Source of the DNA: Tateyamaria sp.
Lineage (GTDB): Bacteria > Pseudomonadota > Alphaproteobacteria > Rhodobacterales > Rhodobacteraceae
NCBI GenBank assembly: GCA_018668195.1
Contig: JABITU010000336.1
Coordinates: 1 to 9,299 of the forward strand
Length of the DNA stretch: 9,299 bases
Reading direction: 5' to 3'
Below are positions 1 through 6,858 of this stretch, piece after piece. Positions within the stretch are counted from its first letter, which is position 1. Every line of letters begins with the position of its first letter. The notes under the pieces were generated by a model. That model was not told the origin of the DNA, ran no database searches, and was given only the letters and a program-made list of their open reading frames with translations. Both the position numbers and the translations under genes were made by a program.

Positions 1-1693
1 CTTTATGTTGATGGAACCATCTGAAATGAAAGGCCTGACTGCCATAAGACGCAGTAAGTTGAAATTCCTCTTCCCCGAGACATGATATCGTGAAATCACC
101 AATCAGCCTGCCCTTGGGGCTCAGCATCGGGCTTAGTGCCACGCGCCCCATTTGCGGCACTCGACCGGCCATTATCCTGTCGAGCCACGCCCGAGCGCGT
201 GGGCCTGTGACCAAATATTTTCCGAAATTGTGAACTTCATTGATCCCCACGGCGTTTCGGACCCCAGAAACTTCGCGGGCAATTGCGCCAAAAGCGTCAG
301 AGCGGCGAAAGGACGGAGACTCATAGCCGGGCTCACCGGCTTGTGCGAAGTAGTTCACCACCTCAAGACCAAATTGCTGGCCCCATACGGCGCCCATATT
401 CGAAAAAATGTTATACATAGGTGTCGTGCGGTTTGGGCGCGCAGCTGGAAGTTCTTCGTTGGGATAGGAAACTGAGAACCTTTTTTGATAGTTTTCAATG
501 ACTTTTGGCAAGGTATACCCCGGCGTGATCCAATCGCCAAAACGCGCGACATCCATTGCAAACGTGTCGCGCTCGGTCTCGCCTTCCACCATCCACTGCG
601 CTAACATCAGGCCAACGCCACCGCCTTGGCTAAAGCCTGCCATCACTCCGCAAGCGGACCAGTAGTTTCGCATACCCGGCACGGGGCCAACCAGCGGGTT
701 GCCGTCAGGCGCAAAAGTGAAGGGGCCGTGAATCACGTTCTTGACACCGGCGCGCGCAAGCGCAGGAAATCTTTTATAAGCAAAAGCAACACTTTGCTCG
801 ATCTTTTCAAAGTCGTCTGGCAGCAGATCCTGGCCAAAGTTCCAGCTGGTGCCTCCCACGGCCCATGGGCGGCAAGCCTGTTCATAGAACCCGATGCACA
901 GCCCTTTCCCTTCTTGTCGCAAATAACTTTCGCCTGCCGGGTCCATCACATGCGGATGCTCGATGCCGTCCTTGGCCATTTCTACAATCATGGGCACATC
1001 TTCGGTTACGATGTATTGGTGTTCCATCGGGTGCAATGGGAAATAGACACCTGCCATGGCGCCAACCTCGCGGGCCCATAATCCACCAGCGTTTACAATG
1101 TGTTCGGCATGGACGTTTCCTTTGTCAGTAACCACGTCCCATGTTCCGTCAGTCCGCTGATTGGTTTCACGAACCATTGTGTGTGTGTGAACTTGCGCAC
1201 CGCCCATGCGGGCGGCACGGGCATAGGCATGAGTTGTGCCAGAGGGATCAAGGTGACCGTCTAGCGGGTCGTAGAGCGCACCAATGATGCCGTCGGTATT
1301 TGTTACAGGTGCCATTTTTCGGATCTCTTCAGGTCCAACGATTTCGGTGTCTAACCCCATGAAACGATGCTTGGCCCGCTCTGCCAGCAACATGTCAAAC
1401 CGATCCTGATTGTCTGCCAGCGTCACGCCGCCGACATGGTGCAGACCGCACGACATTCCGGTTATTTCTTCTAGCTCCTTATAGAGCCCGATCGTATAGC
1501 CCTGCAGGGCTGCCATGTTGGTGTCCCCATTCAGAGTATGAAAGCCACCGGCAGCATGCCAGGTTGATCCGCTGGTCAGCTCGGAGCGTTCCAGCAGCAT
1601 GACGTCAGACCAACCAAGTTTGGTCAGGTGATATAGAACGGATGCGCCAACGACGCCGCCGCCGATGACGGCCACTCGTGTAGTATCTTTCAT
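1..1693 (-). CDS. FAD-dependent oxidoreductase with GcvT domain, DMGDH/sarcosine dehydrogenase type (3' end missing)
   Basis: The reading frame is open from ATG at 1693 to the left edge, giving 564 residues of a protein that should be near 810. The N-terminus has a Rossmann dinucleotide motif (VIGGGVVGAS, residues 9-18) and the motif SGSTWHAAG (41-49). His46 matches the histidine that carries covalent FAD in dimethylglycine dehydrogenase. The DAO-type FAD domain covers about 7-365, a linker follows, and the GcvT-like domain starts near 428 and is cut. A strong ribosome site, AAGAGGT, lies at 1700-1706, six bases before ATG. The family oxidatively demethylates N-methyl amines or amino acids and can pass the one-carbon unit to tetrahydrofolate. 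In the folate domain Glu486 replaces the usual Asp, and Phe555-His556 stand where human DMGDH, as I recall it, has His-Asp. It is a divergent paralogue of the gene at 1891: 39 of the first 60 aligned residues are identical. The exact substrate is unknown. Confidence 0.9.
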   Translation of the reverse strand, partial: MKDTTRVAVIGGGVVGASVLYHLTKLGWSDVMLLERSELTSGSTWHAAGGFHTLNGDTNMAALQGYTIGLYKELEEITGMSCGLHHVGGVTLADNQDRFDMLLAERAKHRFMGLDTEIVGPEEIRKMAPVTNTDGIIGALYDPLDGHLDPSGTTHAYARAARMGGAQVHTHTMVRETNQRTDGTWDVVTDKGNVHAEHIVNAGGLWAREVGAMAGVYFPLHPMEHQYIVTEDVPMIVEMAKDGIEHPHVMDPAGESYLRQEGKGLCIGFYEQACRPWAVGGTSWNFGQDLLPDDFEKIEQSVAFAYKRFPALARAGVKNVIHGPFTFAPDGNPLVGPVPGMRNYWSACGVMAGFSQGGGVGLMLAQWMVEGETERDTFAMDVARFGDWITPGYTLPKVIENYQKRFSVSYPNEELPAARPNRTTPMYNIFSNMGAVWGQQFGLEVVNYFAQAGEPGYESPSFRRSDAFGAIAREVSGVRNAVGINEVHNFGKYLVTGPRARAWLDRIMAGRVPQMGRVALSPMLSPKGRLIGDFTISCLGEEEFQLTASYGSQAFHFRWFHQHK

Positions 1694-1699
1694 GTTCCG

Positions 1700-1706
1700 A
1701 CCTCTT
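1700..1706 (-). promoter_or_regulatory. Ribosome binding site of the left flavoprotein gene
   Basis: On the minus strand AAGAGGT ends six bases before ATG 1693. It supports that start, which also places the FAD-binding glycine motif at the usual distance from the N-terminus. Confidence 0.7.
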
Positions 1707-1773
1707 GCTTGATGATTCATCGGCCCTTCGGGGAGAGTTTACTTGGCAAGATGAAGAGGATGAACGCGGAATA

Positions 1774-1838
1774 ACGACTCAATGTGTCGCGAATGAAGTG
1801 CGGGCGCGGGATGTCCTGAAACGACGCGTGATGTCGCG
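1774..1838. promoter_or_regulatory. Duplicated dyad, candidate operator between the divergent flavoprotein genes
   Basis: Two copies of ACGAC-N7-GTCGCG lie at 1774-1791 and 1821-1838, 47 bases apart and in the same orientation. The first copy contains a near-perfect 15-base palindrome at 1775-1789 (CGACTCAATGTGTCG, six of seven pairs). The second keeps only the four outer pairs. Both copies are followed two bases later by TGA. The array lies in the middle of the 197-base gap between the two divergent starts (1693 and 1891), where a shared regulator would bind. No regulator gene for it is visible here, and the regulator family cannot be told from the motif. That it is an operator is inference from symmetry, duplication and position. 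No convincing -35/-10 pair was found in this gap for either gene. Confidence 0.4.
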
Positions 1839-1890
1839 CCTGAGCAATCCCCGGCATGTTCTTTGGCGCAGTGTGTGGAAAATGTAGATA

Positions 1891-4329
1891 ATGACCAGGT
1901 TTATTCACATGCGCACGCACGCTCAGGCGGTTGTCATTGGTGGCGGTGTTATCGGCTGTTCCATCCTGTATCACCTTACAAAATTGGGCTGGACTGATGT
2001 TGTTCTGCTTGAAAGGGACGAGCTGACGAGCGGTTCAACCTGGCATGCAGCAGCAAATATACACGGGCTTCACGATAGCACGAATATCAGTCGTATTCAG
2101 CACTACACGATGGGTCTTTATAGGGAACTGGAGCAAGAAACGGGGCAGGGCTGTGGTGTATTTCAATCTGGCTCTCTCTATCTGGCGCAGACACGGGAAC
2201 GGGTGCACCAGTTGCGCCTGCAAGCGGCCAAGGCCAAGCTTTATGACATGAACTTTCACGAGATCGATCGAGCCGAGGCCGAGCGGCTACATCCTTTGGT
2301 TGATTATGGTGGCGTGCGCTGCATTATGTGGGAACCAGAGGGTGGCAATGTTGATCCATCGGGTGTGACCAACGCTTATGCGGCTGGGGCGCGACAGAAT
2401 GGTGCGGAAATCATTCGCTTTTGTCCGGTGACCGGGACAGAGCAACAGAGTGATGGCACATGGCGCGTTCGCACCACAAAGGGCGATATCGCGACGCCAT
2501 GGGTCATCAATGCGGCTGGCCTGTGGGGGCGCGAAGTGGCTGCGATGGCTGGCATTGAATTGCCGCTGCAACCAACCGAGCACCAGTACTTTGTCACCGA
2601 AGCCATCGCTGAAATAGAGGCGTTTGACCGCCGTCTGCCGTCGGTTGCCGACAGGGATGGGGAATATTACCTGCGCCAAGAGGGCAAGGGCCTTTTGGTG
2701 GGTGCATATGAGAAAGATGTTCGGTTCTGGGCTGAAGATGGAACGCCGCCAGGCTTTGGCCATGAGCTTTTTGCAGATGACCTAGAGCGGATCGAAGAGA
2801 ACATGATGCGCGCGATTGAGCGTGTACCGGTTGTAGGCCGCGCCGGCATCAAACGGGTCATAAACGGGCCTATGATCTGGTCACCGGACAGCAATGTGCT
2901 GTTTGGTCCGGTTCCGGAGCTCACTGGATATTTCTGTTGTAACGGCATCATACCGGGGTTTTCACAGTCTGGTGGTATGGGATTACTTGCGGCGCAGTGG
3001 ATCATCGAGGGCGAGACGCACTACGATATGTTTGCGTGGGATATGGCGCGATTTGGTCACTGGACGGGCAAGGCATTTACCAAGGCGCGAGTGGGTGACC
3101 AATACGCAAACCGGTTCAAAATCCATTTCCCCAACGAGGAACGCGCAGCCGGGCGCCCTGTGCGCACGCGGCCCGTCTATGACGTGCAGCGCAAAATGGG
3201 CGCTGTCATGGGATTGAATTTTGGATGGGAACATCCGCTTTGGTTTGCGGATACACCCGGCGTTTCAGACACCAACGGGTTTACGCGGCAAAACTGGTGG
3301 GGGCCAGTGGGCGAAGAATGCAAGATGCTACGTGCGCGGGGCGGGATTATCGATATTTCTAACTTTGCCAAATATGTTTGCAAAGGCCCGGGGGCAGAAG
3401 ATTGGTTGAATGCGCTGTTTGCCAATCGCATGCCGCAGCATGTGGGTCGGTCTTGTTTGACGCCGCTGATAGGCACGCGTGGCGGTATTGCTGGGGATTT
3501 CACTGTGACCAAGGTGGCGGAGGATGAGTTTTGGATCATTGGGTCGGGGATGGCCGAACGGTACCATCAGCGTTTCTTTGGTGCCGTCCCGTTACCTTCC
3601 GACACATCATTCAAAAGTCAAACGGATGAAATGTCTGGGTTTAACGTGGCAGGGCCAGATGCGAGATCACTGCTTCAACGTATGACAAACGCGTCGCTTG
3701 CCACAGAGGATTTTGCTTTTATGCGGTCAGCTCGGATCGAGCTGGCAGGGGTGCAGGTGCTGGCGTTGCGCGTGTCTTTCACAGGTGATCTAGGGTGGGA
3801 GCTGCATTGTGCCACCTGCGACCAAGTACGGCTTTACAAGGCTTTAATAGATGCGGGTGCGCCTATGGGCATTGGCCCGGTTGGCAGTCGGGCATTGATG
3901 AGCTTGAGGATTGAAAAGGGCTATGGCTCGTGGGGGCGCGAATACAGTCCCGAATACTGGCCGCAAGAGGTGGGCCTTGATCGTCTGATCAAGATGGATA
4001 AATCATTTCTGAACAAGGCTGCGGTTGAAAAGACGCTTGAGAAGTTGGCCCGCGAAACCTTGGTTATTTTACATCTTGACGAGGCTGATACGTTGGCGTC
4101 TGGAGCAGATGCGACAGGTGGCGAGCCGATCTTTCGTGACGGGATTGGAATTGGTCGCGTGACCTCGGGTGCCTATGGGTACACGGTTGGGATGAGTCTT
4201 GCGCTTGGGTACGTTACGGGGGTTGCGATCGGTGATCGGGTTGAAGTTATGGTGCTTGGAGAGCCACACAAGGCTACGATACTACCTGAGTCGCCTTTTG
4301 ATCCAAGAGGGATCCGGCTGCGCGCCTGA
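1891..4329 (+). CDS. FAD-dependent oxidoreductase with GcvT domain, DMGDH/sarcosine dehydrogenase type, complete
   Basis: This is a complete 812-residue protein of the usual length for DMGDH-like flavoproteins. The FAD domain (about 13-370) opens with VVIGGGVIGCS (14-24), and SGSTWHAA holds His52, the likely site of covalent FAD. A linker domain covers about 373-430. The GcvT-like domain (about 431-690) contains Asp488 in DISNF and FTGDLGWELH (630-639). A C-terminal barrel (about 720-800) has TSGAYGYTVGMSLALGYV (758-775). The family removes N-methyl groups oxidatively, often coupled to tetrahydrofolate; the substrate is not readable here. Tyr558-His559 replace the His-Asp pair I recall in human DMGDH, so folate coupling may be altered. 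The start at 1891 has GGAAA at 1877-1881, nine bases upstream. An internal ATG at 1909 aligns better with the paralogue's N-terminus and is a real alternative. It is divergent from its paralogue, with which it shares the 1774-1838 dyads. Confidence 0.9.
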   Translation: MTRFIHMRTHAQAVVIGGGVIGCSILYHLTKLGWTDVVLLERDELTSGSTWHAAANIHGLHDSTNISRIQHYTMGLYRELEQETGQGCGVFQSGSLYLAQTRERVHQLRLQAAKAKLYDMNFHEIDRAEAERLHPLVDYGGVRCIMWEPEGGNVDPSGVTNAYAAGARQNGAEIIRFCPVTGTEQQSDGTWRVRTTKGDIATPWVINAAGLWGREVAAMAGIELPLQPTEHQYFVTEAIAEIEAFDRRLPSVADRDGEYYLRQEGKGLLVGAYEKDVRFWAEDGTPPGFGHELFADDLERIEENMMRAIERVPVVGRAGIKRVINGPMIWSPDSNVLFGPVPELTGYFCCNGIIPGFSQSGGMGLLAAQWIIEGETHYDMFAWDMARFGHWTGKAFTKARVGDQYANRFKIHFPNEERAAGRPVRTRPVYDVQRKMGAVMGLNFGWEHPLWFADTPGVSDTNGFTRQNWWGPVGEECKMLRARGGIIDISNFAKYVCKGPGAEDWLNALFANRMPQHVGRSCLTPLIGTRGGIAGDFTVTKVAEDEFWIIGSGMAERYHQRFFGAVPLPSDTSFKSQTDEMSGFNVAGPDARSLLQRMTNASLATEDFAFMRSARIELAGVQVLALRVSFTGDLGWELHCATCDQVRLYKALIDAGAPMGIGPVGSRALMSLRIEKGYGSWGREYSPEYWPQEVGLDRLIKMDKSFLNKAAVEKTLEKLARETLVILHLDEADTLASGADATGGEPIFRDGIGIGRVTSGAYGYTVGMSLALGYVTGVAIGDRVEVMVLGEPHKATILPESPFDPRGIRLRA

Positions 4330-4405
4330 GCATCATAAATCAAACAAAACTGTGCGGTTCATGCAGCCCTCGCGTTGTTGATACCTTTAATTTTAAATAT
4401 CGTTA

Positions 4406-4449
4406 TGCATTTTTCTACGTGCAATAGTGGTGTGCATGTTGCAATATGC
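4406..4449. promoter_or_regulatory. TGCA-rich region with 16-base palindrome, candidate operator upstream of the LytTR gene
   Basis: The palindrome at 4434-4449 (GCATGTTGCAATATGC) pairs at seven of eight positions and is centred about 47 bases before the GTG start at 4489. TGCAATA occurs at 4420-4426 and again at 4440-4446, a 20-base period close to the roughly 21-base spacing of paired direct repeats bound by AgrA/ComE-type LytTR proteins. Further TGCA copies lie at 4406 and 4433. Autoregulation by the adjacent LytTR protein is a natural guess but is inference only. The rest of the 4330-4488 gap is AT-rich, and I see no convincing terminator after the flavoprotein gene. Confidence 0.35.
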
Positions 4450-4489
4450 GGTTGTATTTGATTTTTTTTACGAGTTAAGGTTGTATTTG
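4450..4489 (+). repeat. 11-base direct repeat ending at the LytTR start codon
   Basis: GGTTGTATTTG is present exactly at 4450-4460 and 4479-4489, with a 29-base offset. The second copy covers part of the ribosome binding site and the first base of the GTG start. A chance match of this length in so short a region is unlikely, but AT-rich composition makes it less striking. It could be a small duplication, a binding site, or coincidence. Confidence 0.5.
4476..4480 (+). promoter_or_regulatory. Ribosome binding site supporting the GTG start at 4489
   Basis: TAAGG lies eight bases before GTG 4489. No ATG occurs in frame until residue 36, which would fall inside the first membrane segment, so GTG is the preferred start. 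Confidence 0.6.
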
Positions 4490-5316
4490 TGTTCACTAGT
4501 TTTCCGAGTTGTGAAGTTCAAGTTTTGCTGTCGAACGGTGCGTACAGACATTTAAACTTACCAGACCTTCGCGGGCTTTTTGCTATCCGTGAGATGTGGT
4601 TGTTTTTTATTTTCGTGGTTGGGATATTGGCCACAGGTCATCCAATCACGTTGCCGCAGCTTGATGGCTTTGGTTTGCATTTGGCCTTTTGGGCATCATC
4701 TCTTTCGTTATATATCGTTTTGCTTGCACACTATTCAAAAACAGCATTCAACCTATGGCGATATTTTTTCAGCGGGCCAATGCCGTTGATAGTTCTTTCA
4801 GCGCCGCTTGTACTGATGGTGACCTATGTTAGCGCAGTAGGCCTCGCACTTTTATTTGAACCCGGTCAGGACCCGTTCAACGTCATGACTTGGCAGATGA
4901 ATCTGAGAAATGTTCTGATTGCGCACGGGTTCGAGACCTTGGCACTTTTGTCTATGCCAGCGGCAAAACAGTCAGAGAAGAATGAAAAGACTATGGGTGC
5001 GCATGTGGTTTTGGCAGGGCAACGCATCGCTCTGGCGGAAATCCGGTTTGTTAAAGTGACTAAACACCACCTCGAAGTCCATTTGACAGATAACACGCTT
5101 AAATTACGCGAGCGGATGTCGGCCTTTATGGACCAGGTTGTACCGTCTGATGGAATACAGACTCACAGGTCCTATTGGGCAGCCGTACTTAGCGTGGAAG
5201 CGCTTGAGGGGGCCAGTTTGCACTTGCATAGCGGCACCGTCATACCCGTTGCACGCGGCCGCCTAGACGCCGTACGTATTTGGATTGAACAGGTTGCGAA
5301 CAAAAAGGCGCAGTGA
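4489..5316 (+). CDS. Membrane-anchored LytTR-family transcriptional regulator
   Basis: The 275-residue protein starts at GTG. Three hydrophobic segments at about 36-51, 61-81 and 97-123 are likely membrane helices. A charged linker (about 158-170) follows, and then a C-terminal LytTR DNA-binding domain (about 171-267). LytTR hallmarks are EIRFVKVTKHHLEVHL (184-199), THRSYWAAV (225-233) and IPVARGRLDAVR (252-263). LytTR proteins bind DNA through a ten-stranded beta fold and usually form the output of two-component systems. This one has no receiver domain and no histidine kinase beside it, so it probably senses a signal or partner through its membrane part and regulates DNA from the membrane. 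Target genes are unknown; the repeats directly upstream suggest autoregulation. It is convergent with the CorC-like gene, with 14 bases between stop codons. The family call is firm from the C-terminal motifs; the function is inferred. Confidence 0.85.
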   Translation: MFTSFPSCEVQVLLSNGAYRHLNLPDLRGLFAIREMWLFFIFVVGILATGHPITLPQLDGFGLHLAFWASSLSLYIVLLAHYSKTAFNLWRYFFSGPMPLIVLSAPLVLMVTYVSAVGLALLFEPGQDPFNVMTWQMNLRNVLIAHGFETLALLSMPAAKQSEKNEKTMGAHVVLAGQRIALAEIRFVKVTKHHLEVHLTDNTLKLRERMSAFMDQVVPSDGIQTHRSYWAAVLSVEALEGASLHLHSGTVIPVARGRLDAVRIWIEQVANKKAQ

Positions 5317-5330
5317 GGTAGACGGGCGTT

Positions 5331-6641
5331 TCAACGCAAAGCTTTGATCCGCAATGCAGTTATACGGTTTCCTTCACGTGTTGTGACTTCGAACCGAAAG
5401 TTGTGAAAGCTAAAGACTTGTCCGACTGTCGGTATCATCTGCGCTTCATGGATCACAAGGCCAGCGACGGTGTTTGCCTCATCGTCGGGCAGATTCCATT
5501 CCGTGGCACGGTTCAGATCGCGGATCGTCATTGCACCGTCCACAACATAAGTCCCGTCCTCACCACGTGTGACTGGATGCTCTGCGTCGGGGTCAAATTC
5601 GTCAGTGATCTCGCCCACGATCTCTTCGAGAATATCTTCAAGTGTGATTAATCCTTGCAAAGACCCATATTCATCCACAACGAGACCAAAATGACTGCGC
5701 ATGCGCAAAAATTGGCGCATCTGTTCATCGAGCGTGGTCGTTTCAGGCACGAAGTAGGGTTGCATCGCAACCTCAGAGATATCGAATGTTTTCAGCGCAT
5801 CAGGCGCGCCACCGGGGCCAGAGATGGCCTTATATGTCGCACGAAGCAGGTCCTTGGCATGGATCACGCCTGTAATGTTTTCAGGCTCGTCGCGATACAC
5901 AGGCAGACGGGTATGATTGGATTTCAAACACTGTTCCAGAATTGCTTCGGGATCGTCATCAGCATTGATCATTTCGATTCCTGAGCGGTGCAGCATGATT
6001 TCTTCGACAGTACGATCGCCCAAATCGAGTGCGCCCAATATCCGGTCGCGATCTTCCTTTTCAACAACGCCTTCTGAGTGACCCAATTGTAAAGCGCCGG
6101 CAATTTCCTCTCGTACGGCCATGATTTGGCTGTCTGGGTCGATCCGAACTCCAAAAATCTGCAACACTCCGCGCACCAGCACCCGTACGGCCGAAACGAT
6201 GGGTGAAAAAACCCGGACGACTATCGAAATGGGCCGTGATACCCGCGACGCTGCCTTTTCCGCATTGGTGATTGCATAGGTCTTGGGCAGCACTTCGGCA
6301 AAGATCAGAACCAAAAGCGTCATTACTAGAGTTGCCAGTGCTACTCCCGACTCGCCGAACGCTTGCGTGAACAAGGCTGTGGCCAGTGACGTCGCTAGGA
6401 TGTTGACCAAGTTATTGCCCAGCAGGACCGATCCGATCAGTCGTTCGGTATCATCCGTTATATCCAACGCGCGCTGCGCTCCGCGGGATCCCTTGTCGGC
6501 TTGACTGCGTAACTTCCCCCGTGAGGCTGCAGTGAGCGCTGTTTCAGACCCTGAGAAAAAGCCAGACAAGATCAATAGCAGCAAGATGGCACCGGAGGTC
6601 ATCCAAAAAGCTGTGTCCATTGATGAAGTCAGGTCTTCCAT
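5331..6641 (-). CDS. CNNM/CorC (HlyC/CorC) family membrane protein with two CBS domains
   Basis: The 436-residue protein has the full domain order of the family. The N-terminal DUF21/CNNM membrane domain (about 13-160) has SGFFSGSETALTA (26-38), LLGNNLVNI (73-81) and FAEVLPKTYA (114-123). Two CBS domains follow at about 218-275 and 285-345 (HFGLVVDEYGSLQGLITLED, 317-336), then the C-terminal CorC_HlyC domain (about 358-436). Membrane helices fall near 13-28, 69-91, 97-118 and 137-157. Family members are linked to magnesium or cobalt transport and the CBS pair binds adenine nucleotides; older databases call them hemolysins, which is probably misleading. I start it at ATG 6641 because AGAAGGA at 6651-6657 sits nine bases upstream. 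A TTG at 6695 would add 18 residues with little support. It lies 217 bases downstream of xerD on the same strand and may have its own promoter. Confidence 0.9.
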   Translation of the reverse strand: MEDLTSSMDTAFWMTSGAILLLLILSGFFSGSETALTAASRGKLRSQADKGSRGAQRALDITDDTERLIGSVLLGNNLVNILATSLATALFTQAFGESGVALATLVMTLLVLIFAEVLPKTYAITNAEKAASRVSRPISIVVRVFSPIVSAVRVLVRGVLQIFGVRIDPDSQIMAVREEIAGALQLGHSEGVVEKEDRDRILGALDLGDRTVEEIMLHRSGIEMINADDDPEAILEQCLKSNHTRLPVYRDEPENITGVIHAKDLLRATYKAISGPGGAPDALKTFDISEVAMQPYFVPETTTLDEQMRQFLRMRSHFGLVVDEYGSLQGLITLEDILEEIVGEITDEFDPDAEHPVTRGEDGTYVVDGAMTIRDLNRATEWNLPDDEANTVAGLVIHEAQMIPTVGQVFSFHNFRFEVTTREGNRITALRIKALR

Positions 6642-6650
6642 ACGTCTTAA

Positions 6651-6657
6651 TCCTTCT
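6651..6657 (-). promoter_or_regulatory. Ribosome binding site that decides the CorC-like start
   Basis: On the minus strand AGAAGGA ends nine bases before ATG 6641. It is the strongest Shine-Dalgarno match near this gene and favours 6641 over the in-frame TTG at 6695. Confidence 0.75.
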
Positions 6658-6681
6658 CTACCCAGCGTTATGAAGGTGGAG

Positions 6682-6709
6682 CGCTGCGCAATCAAGGGAA
6701 GGCGCAGCG
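6682..6709 (-). promoter_or_regulatory. Perfect 8-bp hairpin in the leader of the CorC-like gene
   Basis: CGCTGCGC and GCGCAGCG form a perfect eight-pair, nearly all-GC stem around a 12-base loop. On the minus strand it lies 40-68 bases before ATG 6641. It has no following T-run, so it is a poor intrinsic terminator. A leader structure that affects mRNA stability or translation is possible. The pyrimidine-rich loop has four-base complements to the AGAAGGA ribosome site, which is weak evidence for an interaction. Confidence 0.4.
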
Positions 6710-6760
6710 AAGTGGCTCAGTCAGGTAAGCAAAGTGGCATGGACGAGCAGCGCTTTAGCG

Positions 6761-6788
6761 CGTTTATCGAAAATATCTGAAACGTCAA
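6761..6788 (-). promoter_or_regulatory. Weak candidate promoter for the CorC-like gene
   Basis: On the minus strand TTGACG (6788-6783) is followed after 16 bases by TAAACG (6766-6761). The -35 box fits five of six positions; the -10 box fits poorly, as is common in alphaproteobacteria. It would give a leader of roughly 110 bases that contains the 6682-6709 hairpin. Confidence 0.25.
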
Positions 6789-6858
6789 GCATCACTTATT
6801 GCTCTGAAATATATCACTAAACCCAGCATCTATTGCTTCAAGTTTTTCTTCTAACGGT

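Larger units (their letters stand above)
6642..6858 (-). other. Intergenic stretch between xerD and the CorC-like gene, with two tiny overlapping ORFs
   Basis: No recognisable gene is present. On the minus strand a 25-codon ORF runs from ATG 6869, inside the end of xerD, to a TGA ending at 6792. It reads MKARPLEEKLEAIDAGFSDI followed by five more residues. Its stop overlaps the ATG of a second ORF (6792-6721, 23 residues, starting MLDVSDIFDKRAK) as TGATG. Neither has a well-spaced ribosome site. They could be chance ORFs, small peptides, or remains of a lost gene. A candidate promoter and a GC-rich hairpin, listed separately, fill the rest. Confidence 0.25.

Noticed and set aside
626..1081. 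Plus-strand ORF of 151 codons within the left flavoprotein gene
   Set aside because: It lies opposite a frame with unmistakable DMGDH-type motifs and its own translation resembles no known family; it is a shadow.
1724..1733. CCC-TTCG-GGG mini hairpin with UUCG-type loop
   Set aside because: The stem is only three pairs and has no T-run; too small to call a terminator or regulator.
1705..1887. 60-codon plus-strand ORF in the gap between the two flavoprotein genes
   Set aside because: It has no good ribosome site, shows no family features, and covers the operator-like repeats; the gap is better read as regulatory.
1863..1892. TTGGCG and GATAAT as a promoter for the right flavoprotein gene
   Set aside because: The -10 box would overlap the ATG at 1891 and leave almost no leader even for the alternative start at 1909.
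5326..5337. GCGT-TTCA-ACGC hairpin at the convergent gene ends as a terminator
   Set aside because: A four-pair stem with no U-tract on either strand; no confident terminator is visible between the two genes.
6642..6695. TTG start at 6695 for the CorC-like protein, adding 18 residues
   Set aside because: ATG 6641 has a strong, well-spaced ribosome site and gives the usual family length.
6750..6761. GCGC-TTTA-GCGC inverted repeat near the candidate CorC promoter
   Set aside because: Only four pairs; common by chance in GC-rich DNA.
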